Assembly: GCA_964012715.1 (NCBI GenBank)
Contig: CAXGUG010000032.1
Span: forward strand, 1 to 33,172
Direction of reading: 5' to 3'
Source: UBA1479 sp964012715
GTDB lineage: Bacteria; Pseudomonadota; Alphaproteobacteria; Rhodospirillales; Casp-alpha2
DNA length: 33,172 bases
A model generated the notes under the pieces. The model saw only the letters and a program-made list of their open reading frames with translations. It did no database searches and had not been told where the DNA came from. Within the stretch, counting starts at the first letter, position 1. Every line of letters starts with the position of its first letter. Position numbers and translations under genes: made by a program. Shown one piece after another: positions 23,801-30,600 of the stretch.

Positions 23801-24190
23801 CGCGCCATGCCGAACCAAAGCCTTGGTCGATAGCGAGAACGAAACCTCGGGCACGGCGGCGACCAAGGCCCCGGCCTTGTTGTAGATCAGAACGTCCAGA
23901 ACGCGGATATCCAGGGCCCGCTCCCAACCCGCCCAGGTCAGGATCGTATCACCCAGTTCGACCTGGGTTTCCGGGCGCTGTTCGTTCAGGGCCTGTTCGA
24001 TATAGGGCGTCAGGAAGCTGAGCGAGATCGGGCCCTTGGACAACTGCCACGACAGCAGGCCAGCCACGATCGCGATGCCGGCCAGCAGGCCACCCGCCAA
24101 ATGGGCGAGCCCGCGGCACCAACGTCCGATATGCCCCCCGGTCCGTTTAACGACCGGGCGATCCGATTGTTCACCCTCTTGTGTCACCAC
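20807..24190 (-). CDS. YhdP-type AsmA-like protein (DUF3971 / AsmA-like C-terminal)
   Basis: Large protein of 1127 residues with one N-terminal membrane helix (about 28-50) and a long periplasmic part rich in alternating beta strands. The N-terminal strand-rich section and the C-terminal part (MRLVGRFDDSDADHPLKG, IPFTLRSGVLEISDARASG, SLGFTASGSVYTHADIVDL, GRIPILGNIFTG) match the YhdP/DUF3971 and AsmA_2 families. These bridge-like proteins are thought to carry phospholipid from inner to outer membrane. The C-terminus ends in a Pro/Ser-rich tail. Two consecutive GTG codons (24190 and 24187) can start it; GGAGG lies 1 and 4 bases upstream, favouring the second. It is divergent from glnE and overlaps the next GT39 gene by 4 bp. 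Confidence 0.85.
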   Translation of the reverse strand: MVTQEGEQSDRPVVKRTGGHIGRWCRGLAHLAGGLLAGIAIVAGLLSWQLSKGPISLSFLTPYIEQALNEQRPETQVELGDTILTWAGWERALDIRVLDVLIYNKAGALVAAVPEVSFSLSTKALVRHGAIVPKSVELFGPRLVMRRASDGKFEINLGNARDENADLSRGLGSGLLDLLSPKSGEEQAASLAYLARLNIIGAETVIIDEVLGRRWVAPVADIRLRRDEQGIQGEVALQMDLEGRRSEVTAKGSYLAEQQRLAVSIAFSELDPKALAGFHESLKRFENIQLPLKGTVTMGMTMDRPPEDIGFQFTGGEGVITTPAPYQEAIMVKSLAVKGRYDGAKHTAEIFDFSVIAKEGATIRSPGSATHRLPIAGMQFSGLYMIDDDRLEVSRLALDAGGPTVVAKGTVEDAADRPVGAFSVVLNNTPLKELHRYWAPEWAPDVYNWWIPNVKDGFVPRLNMQVRFTGGSAGWALTSVVGDLEFRDVEISYLEGMPDISGMSGKANFTHNRFDVFVSKGTSGGMDLEEGQLFMTGLSTNRETAEIQASVSGTLGKALELIDHKPLGYAREKGLDPKVAKGNAKVRLRIAFPLLNHLKLADVQIAADARLRDAAIPNAMHGFDLDKADLSMSVDKRGMEVKGHGSVAGIPADISWRENFGDKVAYRTILDMSGRIPDVEHIRQLGLNVGLLSEEYVSGAVGANLRFTMLNDGESRVEVRADLEEARLAVDRVKWVKPLGATGRAEMNLTFKNGKPREITHFALYAEDLAVAGKGTFEDESATVQRLDFTRINHGRTDMKGALIRRADGAWDLGFHGAGLDLSPVWKSLTEGGDSDLLGDFVLAAEVDKVWIGEDRVLNDVSGTFQRENKIWRTVYFKSVMGQSTVLNVELKPDLKTGNRTLQVDTSDAGVVLRTLGVYDNMQGGVMRLVGRFDDSDADHPLKGQLMIQDYRVLKAPVLAHLVSIMALTGILDALQGDGLGFSVLDIPFTLRSGVLEISDARASGASLGFTASGSVYTHADIVDLQGTVVPAYALNSALGRIPILGNIFTGGEKGSGLFAANFRMTGPQEDPKVDVNPLSALAPGFLRRLFGIFGDGPSVAPKDVTPGAIGTPSAKPNSPAPGSSAQ

Positions 24191-24290
24191 GCCTCCGTTA
24201 GCGCGCTTGACCCCACATTGTGGTTCCCGCAGTCTTCAGGCCCCCGCGACCAGAGAGACGGCGAATCGTCCGAATATTCGAGGAACATTA

Positions 24291-27200
24291 GTGACCAATA
24301 TGCCTGAAAATTCGGTTTACGGCAGTAAACCTCATCTGCCCTGCCCGGGAAACCCCGAATCCCTCTCAGTCGGTTGGGAACATTGGGATTCCGCCCTGTC
24401 GCGATTGACCGAATCCGCCCCGGATACGGTAGCCGCCGCGCAAGCATTGGACGGCCGGGCCAAGGAATTGCTCGACGGCATTTTCGGACATAGCCCGTTT
24501 CTGACCCGTGTCGCCACCGGCGACCCTGCCTTTACCTTGCGGATTCTCAACGAAGGCCCCGACGCGGTCCTGGCCGGTATCCTGGCCGACGTCGCCGCCG
24601 CACCGGAAAACGAAACCGAACCGGCCCTGAAAACCCGCCTGCGCGTGGCCAAGAAGCGCGCCGCCCTGACCATCGCCCTGGCCGACATCTCGGGCGAATG
24701 GCCGTTGGAGAAAGTGACCGGCGGCCTGAGCGATCTTGCCTCCGGCTGTCTTCAGGCCGCCTGCGACCATTGCCTGCGCGAAGCAGCGCGACGCGGCGCA
24801 ATCGTCCTGGCCAATCCGGAAGCGCCGTGCGTGCAATCGGGTTTGGTCGTTCTGGGCATGGGCAAACTCGGCGCGCGTGAGCTCAATTATTCGTCCGATA
24901 TCGACATCATCTTGCTGTTCGATCCCGAAGTCATGCGCACCGAAAAGCCGGACGAACTTCAACCCGCGATGGTTCGATTGGCCCGCCAGATGCTGCGGAT
25001 CATGGATGAGCGCACGGTCGACGGTTATGTTTTCCGCACTGACCTGCGCCTACGCCCGGACCCCAGCGCCACGCCGTTGGCGATCTCGGTCCTGGCGGCG
25101 GAGAGCTATTACGAGAGCCTGGGCCAGAACTGGGAACGGGCCGCGATGATCAAGGCCCGCCCCGTGGCCGGAGACCTGGACGCGGGCGCGCAGTTCCTGC
25201 AATGGCTGCGGCCCTTCATCTGGCGCAAGAACCTGGATTTCGCGGCGATCCAGGACATTCATTCAATCAAGCGCCAGATTAACGCCCATCGCGGCATCGG
25301 CGCGATCCGCGCCCTGGGCCATAACGTCAAACTGGGCGGCGGCGGCATCCGCGAAATCGAATTCTTCGCCCAAACCCAGCAACTGATCTGGGGCGGGCGC
25401 ATTCCCGATTTGCGCCTGTCCAGGACCAAAGAGGCAATTGATGGCTTGGTCGCCCATGGCCAGGTCGAACCCGAAGTCGCGACGGACCTGAAAGCCGCCT
25501 ACGACTTCCTGCGCCGGGTCGAACACCGATTGCAGATGGTCGATGACGAGCAAACCCATGTCCTGCCGGACGATCCGGAAGGCTTCGACGAGTTCGCCAA
25601 ATTCCTAGGCTACCCGACCGGCGACGATTTCGCGGCGGAGCTGACGGCCCATCTGCAACGGGTTCATGCCCACTATGGGGCGCTGTTCGGCGATGCCCCG
25701 ACCCTGTCCGCCGATGACGAGGCCGAGGGCGGCAACCTTGTATTCACCGGCGGCGAGGCCGATCCCGACACGCTGGAGACGATCCGCAAGATGGGGTTCG
25801 AGGAACCGGCCCGCGTCGATGCGCAAATCCGCGCCTGGCATCATGGGCGATATCGGGCCATGCGCTCGACCCGGGCGCGGGAATTGCTGACCGAATTGAT
25901 GCCGGTGCTGCTGCGGGCCATCGCCAAGACGCCGGAGCCGGACAAGACGTTCCTGCGGTTCGACAGCTTCCTCAAGGGCCTGCCCGGCGGCGTGCAGTTG
26001 TTTTCCATGTTCCAGTCCAACCCGCACCTATTGGCGCTGGTGGTCGAGATCGCGGGCAAGGCCCCGAAATTGGCCGAGCATATGGGCGCCCATGCGGCGA
26101 TTTTGGACAGCGTGCTGACCGCCGATTTCTTCGACCCGCCGCCGGACCTGGCTGCGATGAAGACGGAACTGGACGAGTTGCTGACCGGCTGCCGGGACTT
26201 GGAAGACGTCCTTGTCGCCAGCCGCCGTTGGGCCAACGATCGACGGTTCCAGGTCGGCGTGCAGCGCCTGGGCGCACGGATCAAGCCGCTCGACGCGTCG
26301 CGCGCGCTGTCCGACATTGCCGAGACCGCCCTGGGCGCGGTGCTGAGCCATGTCGCCGCCGACTTCGCCGAAACCTATGGGCAGGTGCCTGGTGGAGACA
26401 TCGCCATTGTCGCCCTGGGCCGTCTTGGAAGTCGCGAGATGAGCGCGTCATCGGACCTGGACCTGATCTTCGTCTATGACGCCGCGCCCGACGCCCAGGA
26501 ATCGGACGGGACCAAGCCCTTGGCCCCGGGGCAGTATTTCGGACGCCTGACCCAGCGCACGATCAATGCCGTGACCGCGATGATGGCCGAAGGACCGCTG
26601 TACGAGGTCGATATGCGTCTACGTCCTTCGGGAACCAAGGGACCGCTGGCGACCTCGCTGGTTGCGTTCCGCCAATACCACGATGAATCGGCCTGGACCT
26701 GGGAGCGCATGGCCCTGGTGCGCGCCCGCGTCGTCGCCGGTACCGGTGACCTGCGCGAACGGGTCGAACGGGCCATCGCCGAAATTTTGGGCGAGCCGGT
26801 AAACCCGGAAAAGCTGCTGCGCGACGCCGCCGACATGCGGGCCCGCATCGCCCGCGAAAAGACCTCGGACTCGATGTGGGACATCAAGAACCTGCGCGGC
26901 GGCTTGGTCGATATCGCCTTCATCGTGCAATACCTGACCCTGCGCCACATCGGCGACCATCCAGGCATCCGCGACGCCAATACGGCGGCCAGCCTGGACA
27001 AACTGAAGGAAGCAGGCGTCCTGGCCCCGGCCCATTGGAAGACGCTGATGGAGGCCCAGGAGCTCTGGATGGGGTTGCTCGGCATTCTGGCCGAAACCAT
27101 CGCCGGAACCCTGACCAAGGACCGCGAAGATCTTTTGACCGGCGCGCTGGCCGACGACCTTGTCCGGGTCGCCGATGCGGCGGATTTCGACGCCTTGAAA

Positions 27201-27305
27201 CGCAAGATGATGGAAACGGCGCAGGCCGTGTTCGACATCTACCGCGAACTGGTCGACGAACCCGCCGCCGCCCTGCCGCCCGAACCGACTGACCAAGAAG
27301 ACTAA
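24291..27305 (+). CDS. glnE: bifunctional glutamine synthetase adenylyltransferase/deadenylylase GlnE
   Basis: Controls glutamine synthetase by adding AMP to it or removing it, in response to PII and glutamine. About 1004 residues (E. coli GlnE is 946). Both nucleotidyltransferase domains are intact. The N-terminal deadenylylase domain has GMGKLGARELNYSSDIDI from residue 189. The C-terminal adenylyltransferase domain has ALGRLGSREMSASSDLDL from about 708. Each is followed by its regulatory helical domain. The start is ambiguous: GTG 24291 has AGGA 6 bases upstream, while ATG 24300 is 15 bases from it; I chose the GTG. It is divergent from the YhdP-like gene (100 bp) and followed by bcp after 13 bp. 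Confidence 0.95.
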   Translation: MTNMPENSVYGSKPHLPCPGNPESLSVGWEHWDSALSRLTESAPDTVAAAQALDGRAKELLDGIFGHSPFLTRVATGDPAFTLRILNEGPDAVLAGILADVAAAPENETEPALKTRLRVAKKRAALTIALADISGEWPLEKVTGGLSDLASGCLQAACDHCLREAARRGAIVLANPEAPCVQSGLVVLGMGKLGARELNYSSDIDIILLFDPEVMRTEKPDELQPAMVRLARQMLRIMDERTVDGYVFRTDLRLRPDPSATPLAISVLAAESYYESLGQNWERAAMIKARPVAGDLDAGAQFLQWLRPFIWRKNLDFAAIQDIHSIKRQINAHRGIGAIRALGHNVKLGGGGIREIEFFAQTQQLIWGGRIPDLRLSRTKEAIDGLVAHGQVEPEVATDLKAAYDFLRRVEHRLQMVDDEQTHVLPDDPEGFDEFAKFLGYPTGDDFAAELTAHLQRVHAHYGALFGDAPTLSADDEAEGGNLVFTGGEADPDTLETIRKMGFEEPARVDAQIRAWHHGRYRAMRSTRARELLTELMPVLLRAIAKTPEPDKTFLRFDSFLKGLPGGVQLFSMFQSNPHLLALVVEIAGKAPKLAEHMGAHAAILDSVLTADFFDPPPDLAAMKTELDELLTGCRDLEDVLVASRRWANDRRFQVGVQRLGARIKPLDASRALSDIAETALGAVLSHVAADFAETYGQVPGGDIAIVALGRLGSREMSASSDLDLIFVYDAAPDAQESDGTKPLAPGQYFGRLTQRTINAVTAMMAEGPLYEVDMRLRPSGTKGPLATSLVAFRQYHDESAWTWERMALVRARVVAGTGDLRERVERAIAEILGEPVNPEKLLRDAADMRARIAREKTSDSMWDIKNLRGGLVDIAFIVQYLTLRHIGDHPGIRDANTAASLDKLKEAGVLAPAHWKTLMEAQELWMGLLGILAETIAGTLTKDREDLLTGALADDLVRVADAADFDALKRKMMETAQAVFDIYRELVDEPAAALPPEPTDQED

Positions 27306-27318
27306 AGGAGACGACCAC

Positions 27319-27783
27319 ATGACCCTGACCGTCGGCGACAAAGCCCCTGACTTCAACCTGCCCACGGATGGCGGCGGCAACCTGTCGCTGAAGGACCTGA
27401 AGGGTAAGAAGGTTGTGCTTTACTTCTATCCCAAGGACGACACCCCGGGCTGCACCACCGAGGCCCAGGCCTTCCGCGACGCGATCAAGGATTTCGAAAA
27501 AGCCGGCGCCGTGATCGTCGGCGCGTCCAAGGACTCGGTCGCCCGTCACGACAAGTTCAAAGCCAAATACGACCTGCCGTTCCATCTGGTCTCGGACGAG
27601 GAAGGCACGCTCTGCGAAGCCTATGGCGTCTGGGTCGAAAAGAATATGTACGGCCGCAAGTACATGGGCATTCAGCGCGCGACCTTCCTGATCGACGAAA
27701 AAGGCGTGGTTCGCGAAACCTGGCCCAAGGTGAAGGTCAAGGAACACGCCGCCGAGGTTCTTGCCGCCGTCAAGGCGCTCTGA
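27319..27783 (+). CDS. bcp: Bcp/PrxQ-type peroxiredoxin (thiol peroxidase)
   Basis: Thioredoxin-fold peroxidase of 154 residues that reduces hydrogen peroxide and organic peroxides. The peroxidatic site is Cys45 in YPKDDTPGCTTEAQAFRD. The residue five after it is Gln50, where E. coli Bcp has its resolving Cys50, so the CX4C version is missing. The only other cysteine is Cys99 (TLCEAYGVW). It therefore works either as a 1-Cys enzyme or with an unusual resolving cysteine. AAAGGAGA stands 8 bases before the ATG. It lies 13 bp after glnE and 7 bp before the DUF455 gene, in an apparent three-gene operon. Confidence 0.94.
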   Translation: MTLTVGDKAPDFNLPTDGGGNLSLKDLKGKKVVLYFYPKDDTPGCTTEAQAFRDAIKDFEKAGAVIVGASKDSVARHDKFKAKYDLPFHLVSDEEGTLCEAYGVWVEKNMYGRKYMGIQRATFLIDEKGVVRETWPKVKVKEHAAEVLAAVKAL

Positions 27784-27790
27784 CCCGCCC

Positions 27791-28600
27791 GTGTCCGAAG
27801 CCGCCCCTCCCTCTACATTGGCCGAAGCCGCGCGGCAGGTCATGACGGCCGCCGTCCCGGCGGATAAGGTCTTCTTGACCCGTCGTTATTCGGACGCCTG
27901 GCGTTCGGGCGAGATTGCCGAGGCCGGCAATGCGGCCCTGCCCGATCGCCCGGCCAGACCGGCCCGCCCGGAGCTGCGGATGCCCCGCGATATGCCGAAG
28001 CGGCGGATGGGCGGCGATGCCGGGCGGGCGGCTTTCGTCCATGCCATTGCGCATATCGAACTGAACGCCATCGATCTGGCCTGGGACATCACCGCCCGGT
28101 TCACCGGCGAAGACCTGCCGCGCGCGTTTTACGACGACTGGGTGCAGGTCGCCCGCGACGAGGCAGACCATTTCGACATGCTGTCCCGCCGCCTGGAAGG
28201 CCTGGGGCATGCCTATGGCGACATGCCCGCCCACGACGGCCTATGGCAGGCGGCGACGGAAACAGCGGACGACCTGCTGGCCCGGTTGGCCATGGTCCCG
28301 ATGGTCCTGGAGGCGCGTGGCCTGGACACTACACCCGTCGCGGTCCGACGCCTGACCGAGGCGGGCGACGCCGAAACCGCGGCGATCCTGGAGCGGATCG
28401 GTGATGAGGAAATCCCCCATGTGGCGGCGGGCGTGCGTTGGTTCGATTTCCTGTGCGAACGGCGGGGTCTTGATCCCGCAACGGCCTTCCAAGAGCTGAT
28501 CCGCAGCCGTTTCAAAGGACAGATCAAAGGACCGTTCAACCAGGACGCCCGCGCCCAGGCGGGATTTCCGGAACGCTATTACCTGCCTTTGGCGGCATAA
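27791..28600 (+). CDS. DUF455 (COG2833) ferritin-like protein
   Basis: Protein of about 269 residues, mainly helical. Paired metal-ligand-like motifs appear in four helices: HIELNAIDLAWD (about 90-101), ARDEADHFDML (ExxH), LEARGLD, and GDEEIPHVAAG (ExxH). This is the layout of di-iron ferritin-like proteins. The biochemical role of DUF455 is not established; some relatives are described as MiaE-like tRNA hydroxylases, which I cannot confirm here. GTG 27791 gives the family-like start VSEAAPPSTLAEAA and leaves 7 bp after bcp. An ATG at 27761 would overlap bcp, and ATG 27842 would cut the conserved N-terminus. No clear ribosome binding site is seen, so coupling to bcp is likely. Confidence 0.82.
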   Translation: MSEAAPPSTLAEAARQVMTAAVPADKVFLTRRYSDAWRSGEIAEAGNAALPDRPARPARPELRMPRDMPKRRMGGDAGRAAFVHAIAHIELNAIDLAWDITARFTGEDLPRAFYDDWVQVARDEADHFDMLSRRLEGLGHAYGDMPAHDGLWQAATETADDLLARLAMVPMVLEARGLDTTPVAVRRLTEAGDAETAAILERIGDEEIPHVAAGVRWFDFLCERRGLDPATAFQELIRSRFKGQIKGPFNQDARAQAGFPERYYLPLAA

Positions 28601-28616
28601 GCCCCCTTATCGGGGC
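28601..28616 (+). terminator. possible terminator hairpin after the DUF455 gene
   Basis: GCCCC (28601-28605) pairs with GGGGC (28612-28616) across six bases immediately after the stop codon. It is short, GC-only and has no T-run. The rest of the 159-bp gap up to 28759 shows no convincing promoter by eye. Confidence 0.3.
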
Positions 28617-28759
28617 CGGGGCCGGTTCACCTATTCAAGCAGTTGTAATATCCTGACTTTTGGCAAGGTTTTGGCGCGGCGCCATTTGCAGTAGGCTGCG
28701 CCCGCGTTAAATTGACCAATCGGCGACGGATGAACGGCGCCGTCCTCTGGGGAAAGCAC

Positions 28760-29350
28760 ATGGCCGACAAGAACGACGAAATCGACGACGACGAAGAGTA
28801 CGAAGACGACGAAGACGGCGAGTGGGAGGACGACGACGACGAGTGGGAAGACGACGACGAGGACGATGAGCCCTCGGAAGAAGAGCTGAAAGCCGCCAAG
28901 AAGAAGAAGCTGATCAAGATCGGCGCGATCGCCGGTGTGTTCGTGCTTCTGCTCGGCGGCGGCTTCGTCGCCCATGCGCTGGGCCTGACCGAAGCGATTT
29001 TCGGCAAACCCGCGATTACCGAAGTGACGGTCGAACTGGGCAAGCCGGTGACCTTCGCCCTGCCCGAAATACGCACCGACCTGAAAAAGGTCGGTCGTCG
29101 CGACCACTTCATCAAATTGAACCTGATCGTTCAGGTCAGCGAACACGACCTGACCGCCGTTCAGGACGAAGACCTTCAGATCAAGATCGTCGACAACATC
29201 AAAACCCAGCTACGCGACCTGGAATACAAGGACGTGATCGGCAAGGAAGGCTCGGAGCGCCTGCGCTTCGAATTGTTGAACGTGATCAACTTCGCGATTC
29301 AGCCGATCCGCGCCCATACGATCCTGTTCAAGGATCTGATCATCCAATAA
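28760..29350 (+). CDS. orphan FliL-like protein with a polyacidic cytoplasmic tail
   Basis: Protein of about 196 residues. Residues 6-43 are almost entirely Asp and Glu with a few Trp/Tyr. KKKKL and a membrane helix (about 51-73) follow, then a periplasmic domain. The end of that domain, ELLNVINFAIQPIRAHTILF followed by KDLIIQ, has the FliL pattern of a final helix and a strand ending at the C-terminus. FliL surrounds the flagellar stator and is related to stomatin-type proteins. No other flagellar gene is present in this window, so it may be a displaced fliL or a paralogue with another job. GGGGAAAG lies 5 bases before ATG 28760. It converges on prfB (33 bp). Confidence 0.72.
   Translation: MADKNDEIDDDEEYEDDEDGEWEDDDDEWEDDDEDDEPSEEELKAAKKKKLIKIGAIAGVFVLLLGGGFVAHALGLTEAIFGKPAITEVTVELGKPVTFALPEIRTDLKKVGRRDHFIKLNLIVQVSEHDLTAVQDEDLQIKIVDNIKTQLRDLEYKDVIGKEGSERLRFELLNVINFAIQPIRAHTILFKDLIIQ
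28820..28861 (+). repeat. tandem 21-bp repeat in the acidic tail of the FliL-like gene
   Basis: Two adjacent 21-bp units (28820-28840 and 28841-28861) are identical at 19 positions and encode EWEDDDD and EWEDDDE. Flanking GAC/GAA runs have the same composition. Slippage at this GAC-rich stretch would change the length of the acidic tail in steps of whole codons. Confidence 0.7.
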
Positions 29351-29360
29351 TCGGCAATAT

Positions 29361-29376
29361 GGCGCCAGATAGCGCC
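29361..29376. terminator. weak hairpin between FliL-like gene and prfB
   Basis: GGCGC (29361-29365) pairs with GCGCC (29372-29376) across CAGATA in the 33-bp space between the two convergent stop codons. The stem is 5 bp and lacks a T-run, so it is only a tentative bidirectional terminator. Confidence 0.25.
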
Positions 29377-29383
29377 GGGCCCG

Positions 29384-30503
29384 TTAGGCCCCGGCGTCTT
29401 CCCCGGATTTGACCCGCTGGGCCAGGGCCGCGGCCATGAACTCGTCCAGGTCGCCGTCGAGCACCGCCTGGGTGTTCGAGGTTTCGACGTTGGTCCGCAG
29501 GTCCTTGACCATCTGATAGGGCTGCAGGACGTAGGATCTGATCTGGTGTCCCCAGCCGATATCGGTCTTGCTGTCGGCCAGGGCCTGGGCCTCTTCCTCG
29601 CGCTTGCGCAACTCGAACTCATACAGGCGGGCCTTCAGCATGGCGAAGGCCTGGGCCCGGTTCTTGTGCTGCGAGCGGTCGTTCTGGCACTGCACGACGA
29701 TGCCCGTCGGCAGGTGGGTGATACGGATCGCGCTGTCGGTCTTGTTGACGTGCTGACCGCCGGCGCCGGACGCGCGGTATGTATCGATCCGCAGGTCCTT
29801 GTCCTCGTAGGTCACGTCGATGGTGTCGTCGACCACCGGGTAGATCCAGGCGGAGGAGAAACTGGTATGCCGCCGGGCGCTGGAATCGTATGGCGAGATA
29901 CGAACCAGGCGATGCACGCCCGATTCCGTCTTCAGCCAGCCATAGGCGTTATGCCCCGAAATCTTCAAGGTCGCGGACTTGATGCCCGCTTCTTCGCCCG
30001 GGCTTTCTTCCAGCCATTCGACCTTATAGCCGTGCTGTTCGGCCCAGCGGGCGTACATGCGCAACAGCATCTCGGCCCAGTCCTGGGCCTCGGTCCCGCC
30101 GGCCCCGGCGTGGACTTCCAGATAACAATCGTTGGCGTCGGCTTCGCCCGACAGCAGGGTTTCAAGCTCGGCGGCACCGGCGCGGGTTTTCAGCGCCATC
30201 AGGGTGGCCTCGGCCTCGGCCACGACATCGTCGTCGCCTTCGGCTTCGCCAAGCTCGATCAGCTCGACGCTGTCGGCCAATTCCTGCGAGATTTCATTGA
30301 TCGCCTTGATCCCGGAGTCCAAGGAATTACGCTCGCGCATCAGCGCCTGCGCCTTGGTCGGGTCGTTCCACAGGTCGGGGTTTTCCGACTGGGCGTTCAG
30401 TTCCTGAAGCTTGAGGACGGCATTGTCGTAGTCAAAGATGCCTCCTCAGCAGTTCCAACGACTGCTCGATGTCCTGGACGGTATTGGTGATTTCAGCGCG
30501 CAT
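29384..30503 (-). CDS. prfB: peptide chain release factor 2 (programmed +1 frameshift)
   Basis: RF2 recognises UGA and UAA and triggers peptide release. The gene is split between two frames. ATG 30503 opens a 23-codon frame (30503-30435) ending at an in-frame TGA (30434-30432). Skipping the T of that TGA continues in the +1 frame from 30433 to the TAA at 29384, giving about 372 residues. The GGQ motif is in SGAGGQHVNKTDS, followed by CQNDRSQHKNR. The stop-recognition tripeptide is SPY (RISPYDSSARRHTSF) instead of the SPF of E. coli RF2. I believe SPY occurs in other alphaproteobacteria but have not checked. It lies 97 bp downstream of the unknown 718-residue gene. Confidence 0.97.
30431..30446 (-). 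promoter_or_regulatory. prfB +1 frameshift site with internal Shine-Dalgarno
   Basis: Minus strand reads AGGAGG (30446-30441), CAT, CTT, TGA, C. This is the classical arrangement of prfB: an SD-like hexamer three bases before a slippery CTT codon, followed by TGA and C. Slow decoding of TGA when RF2 is scarce lets the ribosome slip from CTT to TTT, so RF2 controls its own synthesis. Confidence 0.95.
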
Positions 30504-30600
30504 TGTCTCTGTGTTCGGCCGGAGGTAGTCGATCGGAAATCGACAAGAGCGCGTTTGTATCGAAGCTGGCGTCCGGATTCAATGGCCCAACTGCATCGAC

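Noticed and set aside
24036..24290. Longer N-terminus for GlnE
   Set aside because: It would overlap the start of the divergent YhdP-like gene, and its Pro/Arg/Ser-rich sequence is unlike GlnE. A ribosome binding site exists at 24281-24284.
28772..28875. GAC/GAA-rich stretch as a microsatellite outside coding sequence
   Set aside because: It is in frame within the FliL-like gene and directly precedes its lysine run and membrane helix.
30432..30434. prfB as a pseudogene broken by an in-frame TGA
   Set aside because: The stop sits in the canonical CTT-TGA-C context with AGGAGG three bases upstream, so it is the programmed frameshift.
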